In this document: piece after piece, positions 34,022-42,805 of the stretch | Layout: each line of letters starts with the position of its first letter | How positions within the stretch are numbered: position 1 is the first letter of the stretch | From: Nocardia amamiensis | GTDB lineage: Bacteria > Actinomycetota > Actinomycetes > Mycobacteriales > Mycobacteriaceae | Reading direction: 5' to 3' | Assembly: GCF_015477605.1 (NCBI RefSeq) | Contig: NZ_JADLQX010000001.1 | Span: 434,001 to 498,000, forward strand | Length of the DNA stretch: 64,000 bases | Made by a program: the position numbers and the translations under genes | Notes under the pieces: model-generated | Databases searched by the model: none | What the model saw: the letters and a program-made list of their open reading frames with translations, nothing else | What the model was told of the DNA's origin: nothing

Positions 34022-35347
34022 TCAGTTGGTGCGCACGCGGAGCCCAGGGTTGTCCGAGAGCACGACGTGCACCGGCTGCGCGAACAGCTGCGGCACGTTA
34101 CCCGTGAGCGCGCCGATGATGTTCGGGATCTCGCAGATCGGGTAGTCGGCCACCGACGACGCGCTGGAGATGCCCAGAGCGAGCCTTCCGGTCACGATCG
34201 GACCGCCACTGTCGCCGGGCAGCGCGCAGATGTTGGCCGAGAAACTCTGGGTGAGTTCCCGCTCGCCGACCTGCACGGTCTGGTCGACGGCGTTGACCAC
34301 GCCGCAGCTGAAGCCGGTGCGCGCACCGGACTTGCACACCGGAGCGCCGACGACCGGGGTCGCCACGCCCTCGATCGGGATCGGCGCCACGCCGGGCGCG
34401 CGGACGCCGTTGTTGGCGAAGCGGTCCTTGGCCTGGTCGTTGATCCGCACGATCGAGTAGTCCTGCTCACCGAGCACCGACTTCTGGAACACGCCCAGCT
34501 GGGCGCCGGCCCGGTCGCCGTTCAGCTCGTAGACGCCGGCGGCGTTGCCGGTGCCGGCCGAACCGAGGTCCGGATTGCAATGCCCCGCGGTGATGTTCAC
34601 CGTATTGCCGTTGCGGTCGGTGCCGTTGAAGCCGAGCGAGCAGCGCAGCGAGCTGCGTCCGGCGATCGAGGCGAAGCCGTCGCCGCCCGCGAGCGGACCG
34701 CGCGCCTCTCCGGCGATCTCACCCGCCTGCACGGTGGCCTGCTCGCCGGCCACCGGCGGGGCCATCACGATGACGCGCGCCGGATCGATGAAGTTCGGCA
34801 TCGGCAGGCCCGCCTGGTCGACGCGCACCGCGATGCTGTTGTTCACGGTGTCGACCACCGCGCCGCGCACCAGCGACCGCACCGCCTCGGGCTGGCCCTC
34901 CAGCCAGCGCTCGAACGCGCTCTTCTCGCCGCGCAACGCCGCCTCGCTCTTGGCTACGTTGCGTACCTCGAAGCCGGCCGACTCCGCCGCCTTCTTGGCC
35001 TCGTCGGCGCCGGGACCCTGAGCCAGGGCCACGACTGCCCTGCCCGCCTCGTCGAGCCAGGAACCGGCGAACACCGACGGGTACTGCCGCTGGGCGGAGG
35101 TGGCGAACGCGGCCACCTGCTGGGCGACTTCCGCGCGGTGCAGATACTCGTCGGGCGAGATCTTCAGATCGCGGACCACGGCGGCCACCAGTTCGGCGGG
35201 CAGGCCGGGCGCCTGATCGGGTTCAGCCGTAGCTACTGCCGCCGTGGGCCCGAACAGCAGGATCGCCGCCGAGGCGGCGATCACTGTTTTTCGGATTCCG
35301 GTCTGTCGCGCAGCTGATCGGGGAGGACCTATACGTGGCAGGAGCAT
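34022..35347 (-). CDS. Secreted trypsin-like (alpha-lytic type) serine protease
   Basis: The 441-aa preproenzyme has a signal peptide near residues 18-43 (RKTVIAASAAILLFGPTAAV). A propeptide of about 170 residues follows, of the alpha-lytic kind (PAELVAAVVRDLKISPDEYL). The S1E-like protease domain starts near residue 235: His in ITAGHCNPDLG, Asp in GEQDYSIVRI, Ser in ALPGDSGGPIVTG, with Cys pairs. The TATAGT element at 35354-35359 (minus strand) ends six bases before the ATG, so the message is probably leaderless. A close paralogue is immediately upstream on the same strand. Confidence 0.9.
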   Translation of the reverse strand: MLLPRIGPPRSAARQTGIRKTVIAASAAILLFGPTAAVATAEPDQAPGLPAELVAAVVRDLKISPDEYLHRAEVAQQVAAFATSAQRQYPSVFAGSWLDEAGRAVVALAQGPGADEAKKAAESAGFEVRNVAKSEAALRGEKSAFERWLEGQPEAVRSLVRGAVVDTVNNSIAVRVDQAGLPMPNFIDPARVIVMAPPVAGEQATVQAGEIAGEARGPLAGGDGFASIAGRSSLRCSLGFNGTDRNGNTVNITAGHCNPDLGSAGTGNAAGVYELNGDRAGAQLGVFQKSVLGEQDYSIVRINDQAKDRFANNGVRAPGVAPIPIEGVATPVVGAPVCKSGARTGFSCGVVNAVDQTVQVGERELTQSFSANICALPGDSGGPIVTGRLALGISSASSVADYPICEIPNIIGALTGNVPQLFAQPVHVVLSDNPGLRVRTN

Positions 35348-35459
35348 GAGCAGACTATATGGGGTTCTGCCCGGTATGCCTACTCATGTTGTGTTCTTGG
35401 TTGTCCCGATAGCCCATCGGCCGACGATATGTCCGTCGCCACATGCGTAGAGGGTGAAT

Positions 35460-36818
35460 TCAGCCCGCGTTCGGCCGGGTTCGCACCGCGATGCCGCTGC
35501 CGATACCGCCACCGGAGGAGGCGTCGATATCGTCCAGGATCGCCCGGATCGGGATGCCGAGCGAGGCGGTGCCGCCGTACTGCGCCAAGCCGACATTGGC
35601 CTCGTTGCAATTCGGCGCGTCCGCGGCGTTGGAACCGCTGGTGATGCCGAGCGCCAGCGTGCCGGACACGATCGCCCCGCCGCTGTCACCGCCGAGCGTG
35701 CACGCCGAACTGGCGAACCCGCGCACGGTCTTGCTCTCGCCGGCCGCGGTGTAGAGCTGGGTCTCCACCCGGTCGGCCACGACGAAGCCGCAGGTGAACG
35801 TGGACGACTGGCCCGACTTGCAGACCGGCGCCCCGATGACCGGGTCGGCGGTGCCGGTGATCCACAGTGTGGTGCCGTTGGCGCCGCGCACCGAGGGCTG
35901 ATCCATGCCCGCCCGCACCGCGCGCTCGTTCAGCTTGATCACCGAGTAGTCCAGCGCGGTCGGGCCACCCAGCGAAGCGCGCACGAAGGTGCCCAGTTCC
36001 GGGCTGGCCGGAATGTCGCGCACGTTGGGGTAGTAGACGGTGGCTTCCTGGTTGCCCTTGCCCAGGTTCGGATCGCAGTGGCCGGCACTGATGTTCAGCG
36101 CGTTGCCCGCCGCGTCCACACTGTTGAACCCGAACGAGCAGACGTCGACCGCCTGCAGCGACGCGTCCTGCAGCGAACCGGGAGTGCTGATGTAGGTGTC
36201 GCCGCCCATCGGCCTGCGCTCGACCGGGCCCCCGCCGTTCGGCGACAGGATGACCTTGATGTTCGCCAGCACGGTCGGCAGGTTGAGCAGGTGGCCGACG
36301 GGGGTGTTGGCGACGCTGAGCACCAGTTGGCTGTTCAGGAAGTCGATCGCCACCGAGTTGATCACCTCGGAAATATCCCGCGGCAGACCGCTGATCCACT
36401 GGTTGACCTGCACCAGCGAGGTCTCCAGGCTGTCCGCTGAGACCGGAGCCAGTCTGGTCTGGTAGCCGTCGGCCGCGGCGATCTTGGCGGCGTCCAGCGA
36501 GGTGACGGCCACGACGGGCTTGCCGTCGGCGCCGATCCAAGCGCCCGCGTAGGAATCCGGTCGCTCCGAACGGAAGTCGCGAGCGTAGTCACGCAGCTGC
36601 TGGGCACGCGCGGCGCGGTCCAGGTATTCCGTCGGGGTCATCTGCAGATCGCGTGCGATGGCCTGCACCAGTTCCGGCGGCAGATTGTCCGCGGCGAGCT
36701 GTGCGGGGGCCTCGGGTACCGCCGAGGCTGCCGTCGTGCCGAACAAGGGAGCCAGGAGAACGGTCGAGGCGATGGCGACAGCCTTGACCGCGGCGCGACG
36801 CGCCACCAACTTGCGCAT
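35460..36818 (-). CDS. Secreted trypsin-like (alpha-lytic type) serine protease, paralogue
   Basis: The 452-aa preproenzyme has a signal peptide MRKLVARRAAVKAVAIASTV ending in an ASA site. A propeptide with LPPELVQAIARDLQMTPTEY follows, and then the protease domain: His in ISAGHCDPNLGKG, Asp in ALDYSVIKLNE, Ser in LGGDSGGAIVSG. Architecture and many segments match the gene at 34022, so they arose by tandem duplication. They are separated by 112 bp and may have separate promoters. A GAAGGGA ribosome site precedes the ATG. Targets are unknown; such enzymes usually digest extracellular protein. Confidence 0.9.
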   Translation of the reverse strand: MRKLVARRAAVKAVAIASTVLLAPLFGTTAASAVPEAPAQLAADNLPPELVQAIARDLQMTPTEYLDRAARAQQLRDYARDFRSERPDSYAGAWIGADGKPVVAVTSLDAAKIAAADGYQTRLAPVSADSLETSLVQVNQWISGLPRDISEVINSVAIDFLNSQLVLSVANTPVGHLLNLPTVLANIKVILSPNGGGPVERRPMGGDTYISTPGSLQDASLQAVDVCSFGFNSVDAAGNALNISAGHCDPNLGKGNQEATVYYPNVRDIPASPELGTFVRASLGGPTALDYSVIKLNERAVRAGMDQPSVRGANGTTLWITGTADPVIGAPVCKSGQSSTFTCGFVVADRVETQLYTAAGESKTVRGFASSACTLGGDSGGAIVSGTLALGITSGSNAADAPNCNEANVGLAQYGGTASLGIPIRAILDDIDASSGGGIGSGIAVRTRPNAG

Positions 36819-36981
36819 GAAGTCCCTTCGTCGGCACGCACGTGCCAGCTAAATCCGTGGCCATGGACGTAATCCGTTGGCACACAGTCTTCGTCCAGCA
36901 ACTGACCGCTGTGGCGAAATTCATCCGACAACAGGGTCAGCGCAACACTCTAGGCCACAAACCCGCAAAGGGCGCTACTAA

Positions 36982-38079
36982 TCACCGACTACCCGGTATT
37001 CCCATTCCGGGGATGGTCGGGATGGGCGGTAGCTGCTGGTACGGGTTGCGGGTGGTCGTGGTGGTCCGCGTCGTCGGGGAGGGGGTGGTGGGTGGAGTCG
37101 TAGTGGGCGGTTCGGTGGTCGTCGGGGTGATCGGCTCGGGCGTTGTCGTCTCGGGGATCACGACGGGCGGCTCGGGTTCCTCGGTGGTGGTGGGCACGGT
37201 GGACGACACGACCGACGGGGTCGGCGCAGGGGCGGGCACCGACGTCTGCTCGGACTTGGCGTCGGGCAGCGGCGGCACCGGCGTCCGGTCGCCGTCGCGG
37301 AGCAGGACGGCAACCACGATGCCGCCGAGCACCAGCCCGAGCGCCGCGGCCCCGGCGACCAGCAGCGGCGTCCGCTTCTGGTTCTTCGCGGGAGCTGGTG
37401 CCTGCGCGTCTTTCTCGGGCGAGACCGGTTCGGTGGCCGCGACGGGTGCGGCGATCGGGATGGCCGCCGAATACGCCTGCGGTGGCGCGTCGGCGGCGGA
37501 CACCGCGGGGATGACGATGGTGTCCACCGTCGAGTTCTCCGCCGTCGACGGATCCGGCGGCGTGGCCCCGGCCGGAGTGGCGAGCACCGCCGCCAAGGCG
37601 CCGCGCGCCGCGTCGTGGGCGAAGGAGCTTCCGTACGCGCCGGTTTCGGCGCCGGGCAACTCGCCCTCGCTGACCAGCAGCACCGAGCGGAGGCCGAGAT
37701 AGTCCAGCGCATCGCGCAGCGAACGCACGTGCTCGGCGGGCCAGTGCGCCGGATGCGTCGCGTAGAACTCGGCCGCACCGCTCAGATGTTCGGCAGCCAG
37801 GTTGATCAGGCAGAACAGAGCGGTCGCGACCAGATCCTCGGCGCGGTACGCCTCGCCCTCGTCGACCGAGATGCCGGTGGGATCACCGACGGCGCGCACG
37901 AATCCGGTGATCGAGTGCGAGTGCCCGGCGGGCGCGGGACCGCCGAGGACGGTGTCGCCGTCGTCGGACATGTGCAGGACGGACTCCCGGACGATGTACC
38001 GCGGTTCCTCGTCGCCGTCGGTGACGATGACCGCAGTGCACTCGTCCTCGGCGACGCGCAGGCCGACCCCAGTGGCCAT
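36982..38079 (-). CDS. Truncated Hsp70-like/DUF7159-type protein with transmembrane helix and Thr/Pro-rich tail
   Basis: The 365-aa protein begins MATGVGLRVAEDECTAVIVT, as the first strands of an Hsp70 ATPase, with a VLHMSDDGDTVLGGPAP segment like the ini-linked Hsp70-like gene. It lacks the second half of the ATPase fold and its phosphate and adenosine motifs, so ATP hydrolysis is unlikely. One transmembrane helix (LLVAGAAALGLVLGGIVVAV, near residue 240) precedes a Thr/Pro-rich tail, probably outside and possibly glycosylated. It is the last gene of the operon with iniR, 47 bp after it. It is probably a degenerate paralogue of 40717-42504. Confidence 0.75.
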   Translation of the reverse strand: MATGVGLRVAEDECTAVIVTDGDEEPRYIVRESVLHMSDDGDTVLGGPAPAGHSHSITGFVRAVGDPTGISVDEGEAYRAEDLVATALFCLINLAAEHLSGAAEFYATHPAHWPAEHVRSLRDALDYLGLRSVLLVSEGELPGAETGAYGSSFAHDAARGALAAVLATPAGATPPDPSTAENSTVDTIVIPAVSAADAPPQAYSAAIPIAAPVAATEPVSPEKDAQAPAPAKNQKRTPLLVAGAAALGLVLGGIVVAVLLRDGDRTPVPPLPDAKSEQTSVPAPAPTPSVVSSTVPTTTEEPEPPVVIPETTTPEPITPTTTEPPTTTPPTTPSPTTRTTTTTRNPYQQLPPIPTIPGMGIPGSR

Positions 38080-38126
38080 CCTCTTCTACCTCGCTTCGGC
38101 GTTCCCGCTGACGGAACCGCACCCGG

Positions 38127-40724
38127 TCACACCAGAAGCGAGCCGTGTCCCATGGCGCGGAGCATCGACAATAACTCCGAACGGGAGCGGGCACCGACCC
38201 GGCGTCGAATGCGGGCCACGTGGTGCTCGACCGTCTTGGCGGAAATGTACAGGCGCGCGCCGATTTCCCGATAGGTGAGTCCGAGCAGGACGAGCTCGGC
38301 CACTTCGCGTTCGCGTTCGCTGAGGATCGCGGTCTGCGGCTTCGCCGGCGGCGTCGCGGCCGCGGCACCATTGTCAGCGGCGGCGGGAGCGGACGGGCGC
38401 GGCGGCATCTCCTGCGGACGGGCTTCGGCGCGGACCGTGCGGGCGAGTTTGAGCAGCGCGGTGGCCGTCGCCGAATCGGGTGCCGCGAGCGCCGCCTCGC
38501 TGGCCAGCCGGGCGCCGTCCCAGGTCATGCCGATCTCGGTCAGCGCGGCGACGGCCGCCTGGACCGGTGCGGTGGCGACCTGGCCGCGCAGCACCAGCAC
38601 CCAGGTGCGGCCCGCGTCGGCGAGCACGGCCGCGTGCCGGTCGCCTGCCTCGGCCGCCGCCTTCAGCGCGCGCGCGTGCGGCAGCAGTTCCTCGGGGCTT
38701 TCGTGTGCGATCGCGGCCTGCACGCCGTACCAGTGGAAAGCGTTGGACCAGGCAGGTGGCTCGTCCAAGCGACGAAGCAGCGCGAGCGCGGCGTCCACCA
38801 GCGGCGCGATCCGGCGCTCGTCGCGCATCCGGATGGCCGCCAGCCACAACTCGCCGATCGGCAGCAGCGACAGCAGATCGGCTTGCACGTCGTCGAACAG
38901 CGGATACGCCGCCTGCCACGCACGGGCGAGCGCGGTGTGATCGCCGCTGCGCCGGGCGAGACCGACCGTGACGCCGTGCGCGAGCAGCCGGTCACGGACG
39001 TCCAGCTCGGCGTGGTCCAGCGCGGCCACCGTCGCGGCGGCGGCGCGCTCGTCGCCGCCGAGCATCGCGGTCCAGGCCGCGAGCACGTCGAGCTGGTGGC
39101 AGTGCAGCCCGCTCGCGGTGGCACGTCGTAATGCGTCGCCCGCGCGGCGCGGCTCACCGGTGCCGAGCGAGAGCAGGGTCGCGATGGAGGCCGCCGTGCA
39201 CGGCAGGAAGCGTTCCACTCCCGCGTCCGCCTGCGTCGCCTGCACCAGTGCGGATACCGCGGCGGCGGTGCCGTTGCCCGGTTCGACGGTGTCGGTGAGC
39301 GCGGTCGCGATCAACCGCGCGTGCGCGTCGGCCTCGGTCGGCGGCCACTGCATCGCCGACGCGGACATCTCCTTGGCGCCCGCGGCGTCGCCCGCCAGGC
39401 ACAGCACGGTCGCGCCGAGCGCCCAGTCCGCGCCGACCCGGTCCGGCCCGAGCCAGGTGTACAACTGTGCCGCTCGACCGACCAGGCCACGGCGGGTAAG
39501 CACCGCCGCGCAGATCCGCACGGCGGTCGCGAGATCTGCGTCCGGGCCGCTCGAACGCGCCAGCATGGGCTCGGCCAGCCGCATGGCCGTCTCGCCGTCG
39601 CCGGCGCGCGCGGCCGCCTCGGCCCAGCGCAGCGCGATCGGATCGAGGTCAGCGCCTGCGGAAGCCGCGGCTGCGTAGTAGCGGACCGCGTCGCGACCGG
39701 CCTTCTCCGCGGCGGCGACGAGGAACTCGGCCAGGCGCGGATCGCGGACACCGGATTCGGCGAGCTGCATGGCCGTGCGGTCGCGCAGCAGGCCGGCCTC
39801 CAGCCGGGCGCTGAGCAACCGGCGTTCGACCGCGACGAACCTGCGGTCGCCGAGCAGCGTGCGCAGCGGCCCGACGGCCGGCTCCAGCAGCAGGTCGGCG
39901 TCGGTGACCAGCGCACTGGCCCTGGCGCGGTCGATGAGATCCTGCGCGACGGCCTGCTCCACGCCGAGCACCTCGGTGAGCTCGCTGGAGTCGAGTCCGG
40001 TTCCGGTGGTGGCGACGACGAGTGTTTCCAGCAGATCGGGCTCCAGGTTGTCCAGCAGCCCACGCGCCCACGCGGCGACGGCCGTGTCGACGGCGGCGAT
40101 GCCCGCGTCCAGCCGCGCCGAGCAGGCCGCGGTCAGCGCGGCGACCACACCGCCGCGGATACCCCCGGTCTGCAGATGGATGTGCTGGGCGACCTGGCGC
40201 GGCACCATCATGCCCAGTTCCCTGGCGAATGGCGCCATATCCGCGACGCCGAGCGGGCGCAGATCGGCTACGCGCCCCCGCCGGGCCACCGCTTCGGCGA
40301 GCGTCCGCAGCCGCGTGTCGTGCGGGCGCGGCTGGGTGGCGACGACCACCGTGCGATGACCTGATTCGACTGTGGAGCAGAGGTATTCGAGCTCGAACTG
40401 GCCGAGCGTGTGGGCGTTGTCGATGACCAGTGCGGGGCGGGCGGTCTCGGTTGTCACCCCTGCCGTCCCGGTGACAACCGCGCTCGGCGCGTGGGACACC
40501 GCGTGTGAGCCATTGCCCGCGTGTGTGTGCCGCAAGGCGGCGGTGTCGTCCTGCAATGGGACGCCTCGGGCGCGCAGGCGAGCCCGGATCTCCGCGAGGA
40601 GGGTCGATTTGCCGGTTTGCGAGCGACCGCGGATCAGGTAGACGACCGGCTGTTCGTCGACGGATTCCAGGTCGCGGAATATGTCGCGGGCGCAGGGAAG
40701 GGTGTCGAAGGCGTTCTCAGCCAC
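38127..40724 (-). CDS. iniR: IniR-like LuxR-family ATPase regulator
   Basis: The 865-aa STAND-type regulator has a Walker A loop GRSQTGKST (residues 33-41), a Walker B-like ALVIDNAHTLG near residue 100, a long helical TPR-like central part and a C-terminal LuxR helix-turn-helix. That last domain reads ILSEREREVAELVLLGLTYR, then EIGARLYISAKTVEHHVARI. This matches IniR (Rv0339c), activator of the isoniazid-inducible iniBAC operon. It overlaps the upstream Hsp70-like gene by 8 nt, forming an operon divergent from iniBAC. The expected input is envelope stress or a sugar ligand bound by the central domain; the ligand is inferred from the mycobacterial protein. Confidence 0.88.
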   Translation of the reverse strand: MAENAFDTLPCARDIFRDLESVDEQPVVYLIRGRSQTGKSTLLAEIRARLRARGVPLQDDTAALRHTHAGNGSHAVSHAPSAVVTGTAGVTTETARPALVIDNAHTLGQFELEYLCSTVESGHRTVVVATQPRPHDTRLRTLAEAVARRGRVADLRPLGVADMAPFARELGMMVPRQVAQHIHLQTGGIRGGVVAALTAACSARLDAGIAAVDTAVAAWARGLLDNLEPDLLETLVVATTGTGLDSSELTEVLGVEQAVAQDLIDRARASALVTDADLLLEPAVGPLRTLLGDRRFVAVERRLLSARLEAGLLRDRTAMQLAESGVRDPRLAEFLVAAAEKAGRDAVRYYAAAASAGADLDPIALRWAEAAARAGDGETAMRLAEPMLARSSGPDADLATAVRICAAVLTRRGLVGRAAQLYTWLGPDRVGADWALGATVLCLAGDAAGAKEMSASAMQWPPTEADAHARLIATALTDTVEPGNGTAAAVSALVQATQADAGVERFLPCTAASIATLLSLGTGEPRRAGDALRRATASGLHCHQLDVLAAWTAMLGGDERAAAATVAALDHAELDVRDRLLAHGVTVGLARRSGDHTALARAWQAAYPLFDDVQADLLSLLPIGELWLAAIRMRDERRIAPLVDAALALLRRLDEPPAWSNAFHWYGVQAAIAHESPEELLPHARALKAAAEAGDRHAAVLADAGRTWVLVLRGQVATAPVQAAVAALTEIGMTWDGARLASEAALAAPDSATATALLKLARTVRAEARPQEMPPRPSAPAAADNGAAAATPPAKPQTAILSEREREVAELVLLGLTYREIGARLYISAKTVEHHVARIRRRVGARSRSELLSMLRAMGHGSLLV

Positions 40725-42504
40725 CGGAGCCTCCCAGGATCTCGCCGGGCGCGCGCAGCACCGTCCCGACCGAGTCCCCGACGCCGTCGATGGTGTCGGT
40801 CAGCACGCCGGTCGGCAGGCTCGGGGCGCTCGGCACCGTGGGCCGCGGCTGCTGCGGCGTGGGTTGCGGGTTGGTCGGTGCCGGAGCGGGGGACGGCTGC
40901 GGCTGGGGTTGCGGCTGAGGGGCAGGTTGGGGTGCTGGGGATTCCGCGGGAGCGGGCTGGCCGGGAGTTTGCTCGCTGTTCGCAACCGTCGCGGTGGTGC
41001 CTTCGGCGGCGGACGAGGGCGAACCTGCTGCTTGCGAAGCGCTGGTTGCCGGGCGGCGCGTCGAAGTCGCGGCGTCGGTGGCGGCGACACCCGTCGCGGG
41101 TGCGGACGGATCGCCCGGCTGTGCTCCCGTCGTCGCAGCGACCTGCGCCGCGCCCGTGGTCGACTGCTCGGTCGAGGCGGGATGACTCGGGCCCGAGTGG
41201 ATACCGGTTCCGATCGCGAGCGTCCCGCTGGCCAGCAGGCCGATGGCCACGGCGGCACCCGCGACAACGGCGACACGCCGCTTGCTCGTCACCGCCCGAC
41301 GGCGTGCCGGGCGATCCTCGGGCAGCGCCGCGATCCTGGGCGCGGGGAGTGCTCTGGGCTGGGGCACGGTCTCGTCCTCGTCGTCCGGGCCGACCAGCGG
41401 AAGCTGATCGGTCTCGGCGGCGAGCAGATCGGCGGCCAGCAGCGCGGCGCCGCGTGCCGTGGTGTGCTCCGGGTCGGGGGCGGCGACCACAGGCAGCCCG
41501 AACTCGGACGAGATCAATTCCGCGACCAGGGGGATCGCGCCACCGCCGCCGGTGAGCAGGACGCGGCCGACATCGCCGATTTCGAGCCCAGCGCGGTGCA
41601 CCGCGTCGCGAATCAGATCGATCGAACTGGACAGCGGTCCGCGCAGCAGGTCTTCCAGTTCGCCCCGCACCAGCCGCACGGTGCTGCCGCGTGGGTCGGC
41701 GGGATCCAACCGGACCGGAACGACCGTCGCCGTATTTATGGAAAGCTCTTCTTTCGCTTTTCTGCAGCGCTCGCGCAAAGCCGACAATTCGCGCTCCACC
41801 ACTGGATCGAATGGATCGAAATCCGCGGCGAGCACCGCATTTGCCAAGACATAGCGCATGGTCAGCAGATCGAATTCCGCACCGGCCACATCGGTGTTGC
41901 GCAACGGCGTGCCGAGCAGACTGGCGTGCTCGCCGGTGCGCACCACCGAGACGGTCAGCCCGGTGGCGCCGAGGTCGTAGACGACCACCGCGCCGTCGCC
42001 GGACCGGCCGTGCGCCGCGTCCAGCCAGCGGATCGCGGCGGTGGGCTCCGGAACCAAGGTCACCTCGCCGAGCCCGGCCCGTTCGAGTGCGTCGCGCTGG
42101 ATCTCGACAGTGTGCCGCGACCACCAGCCCGGATGGCAGGCGACGATGGCCTCGGTGGCGGATTCTCCTGTGTCGGCGGCGATCTCGTCGATCAAGCAGC
42201 CGATCGCGGTGGCGACCAGGTCGGGCGCGGAATACGAGGAGCCGTCCTCGGCGAGGATGCCAACCGGGTCACCGACCCTGGCGAGGAAACCCTCCAACAG
42301 GACGTCACTGGAATGGCGGCCGGTGGCGCTGGCGCCCGAGCCGAAAGTGGGTGCCATGTCCTGCGACAACCGCAACACGCTCGGATGCGTGCGTAGGTAA
42401 CCGCCGCCGGACGGGCCGATGCCGTCGTCGCCATCTTCCGTTGCCGCCACGGCGACCGAATTCGACGCCCCGACAGTGATGCCGAGCGCCAGGCGCTGTG
42501 TCAT
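40717..42504 (-). CDS. Hsp70-like membrane protein, first gene of the iniR operon
   Basis: The 595-aa protein starts MTQRLALGITVGASNSVAVA. The Hsp70 ATPase fold covers residues 1-370: phosphate-2 loop VVVYDLGATGLTVSVVRTGE, connect segment RKAKEELSINTATVVPV and adenosine motif VGRVLLTGGGGAIPLVAELI. One transmembrane helix near residue 415 (VAVVAGAAVAIGLLASGTLA) precedes a Pro/Gln/Ala-rich exterior tail. DnaK's peptide-binding domain is absent. The gene is divergent from iniB and overlaps iniR. It may sense or report envelope state to IniR; this is inferred from the operon only. An ORF extension to 42618 is not conserved. Confidence 0.85.
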   Translation of the reverse strand: MTQRLALGITVGASNSVAVAATEDGDDGIGPSGGGYLRTHPSVLRLSQDMAPTFGSGASATGRHSSDVLLEGFLARVGDPVGILAEDGSSYSAPDLVATAIGCLIDEIAADTGESATEAIVACHPGWWSRHTVEIQRDALERAGLGEVTLVPEPTAAIRWLDAAHGRSGDGAVVVYDLGATGLTVSVVRTGEHASLLGTPLRNTDVAGAEFDLLTMRYVLANAVLAADFDPFDPVVERELSALRERCRKAKEELSINTATVVPVRLDPADPRGSTVRLVRGELEDLLRGPLSSSIDLIRDAVHRAGLEIGDVGRVLLTGGGGAIPLVAELISSEFGLPVVAAPDPEHTTARGAALLAADLLAAETDQLPLVGPDDEDETVPQPRALPAPRIAALPEDRPARRRAVTSKRRVAVVAGAAVAIGLLASGTLAIGTGIHSGPSHPASTEQSTTGAAQVAATTGAQPGDPSAPATGVAATDAATSTRRPATSASQAAGSPSSAAEGTTATVANSEQTPGQPAPAESPAPQPAPQPQPQPQPSPAPAPTNPQPTPQQPRPTVPSAPSLPTGVLTDTIDGVGDSVGTVLRAPGEILGGSGG

Positions 42505-42632
42505 TCGAGAACCCCGTTCGAAAAGCTGTCTGGTCCGGTGTCGCTGCTGTGTAGTTCCGAGATGATGCGCAGGCGTTGGAGCCACGCCGACGCAACCGTT
42601 CTGTCGGTAGCTGGCCATCAGCCGTTACTTCG

Positions 42633-42662
42633 TTAGGGGAAAGGTTGGGGAAATTCCCCTAA
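42633..42662. promoter_or_regulatory. Inverted repeat in the ini divergent region (site 1)
   Basis: TTAGGGGAA and TTCCCCTAA are perfect 9-bp arms around 12 bases, and the loop itself contains TTGGGGAA. Three AGGGG/TGGGG-type half-sites in a row suggest multiple binding of a regulator such as IniR. It lies about 130-170 bp from both start codons. Confidence 0.6.
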
Positions 42663-42672
42663 TTTCGCCTGC

Positions 42673-42707
42673 ACCCCTACCGAGTACCCACGAACGGTCG
42701 TAGGGGT
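42673..42707. promoter_or_regulatory. Inverted repeat in the ini divergent region (site 2)
   Basis: ACCCCTAC (42673-42680) and GTAGGGGT (42700-42707) are perfect 8-bp arms with 19 bases between. They share the CCCCTA/TAGGGG core with the neighbouring repeat at 42633-42662. The site is closer to iniB, about 100 bp before its ATG. Confidence 0.6.
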
Positions 42708-42805
42708 TCGCCCCGTTTCGGCGTAACGGGATGCGCTCCTAGCGTGATTTGCATTCCAACGACTGCGGATCAGGGAGGTCCGCCGGATCTCAGGAGACGA
42801 TTCTC

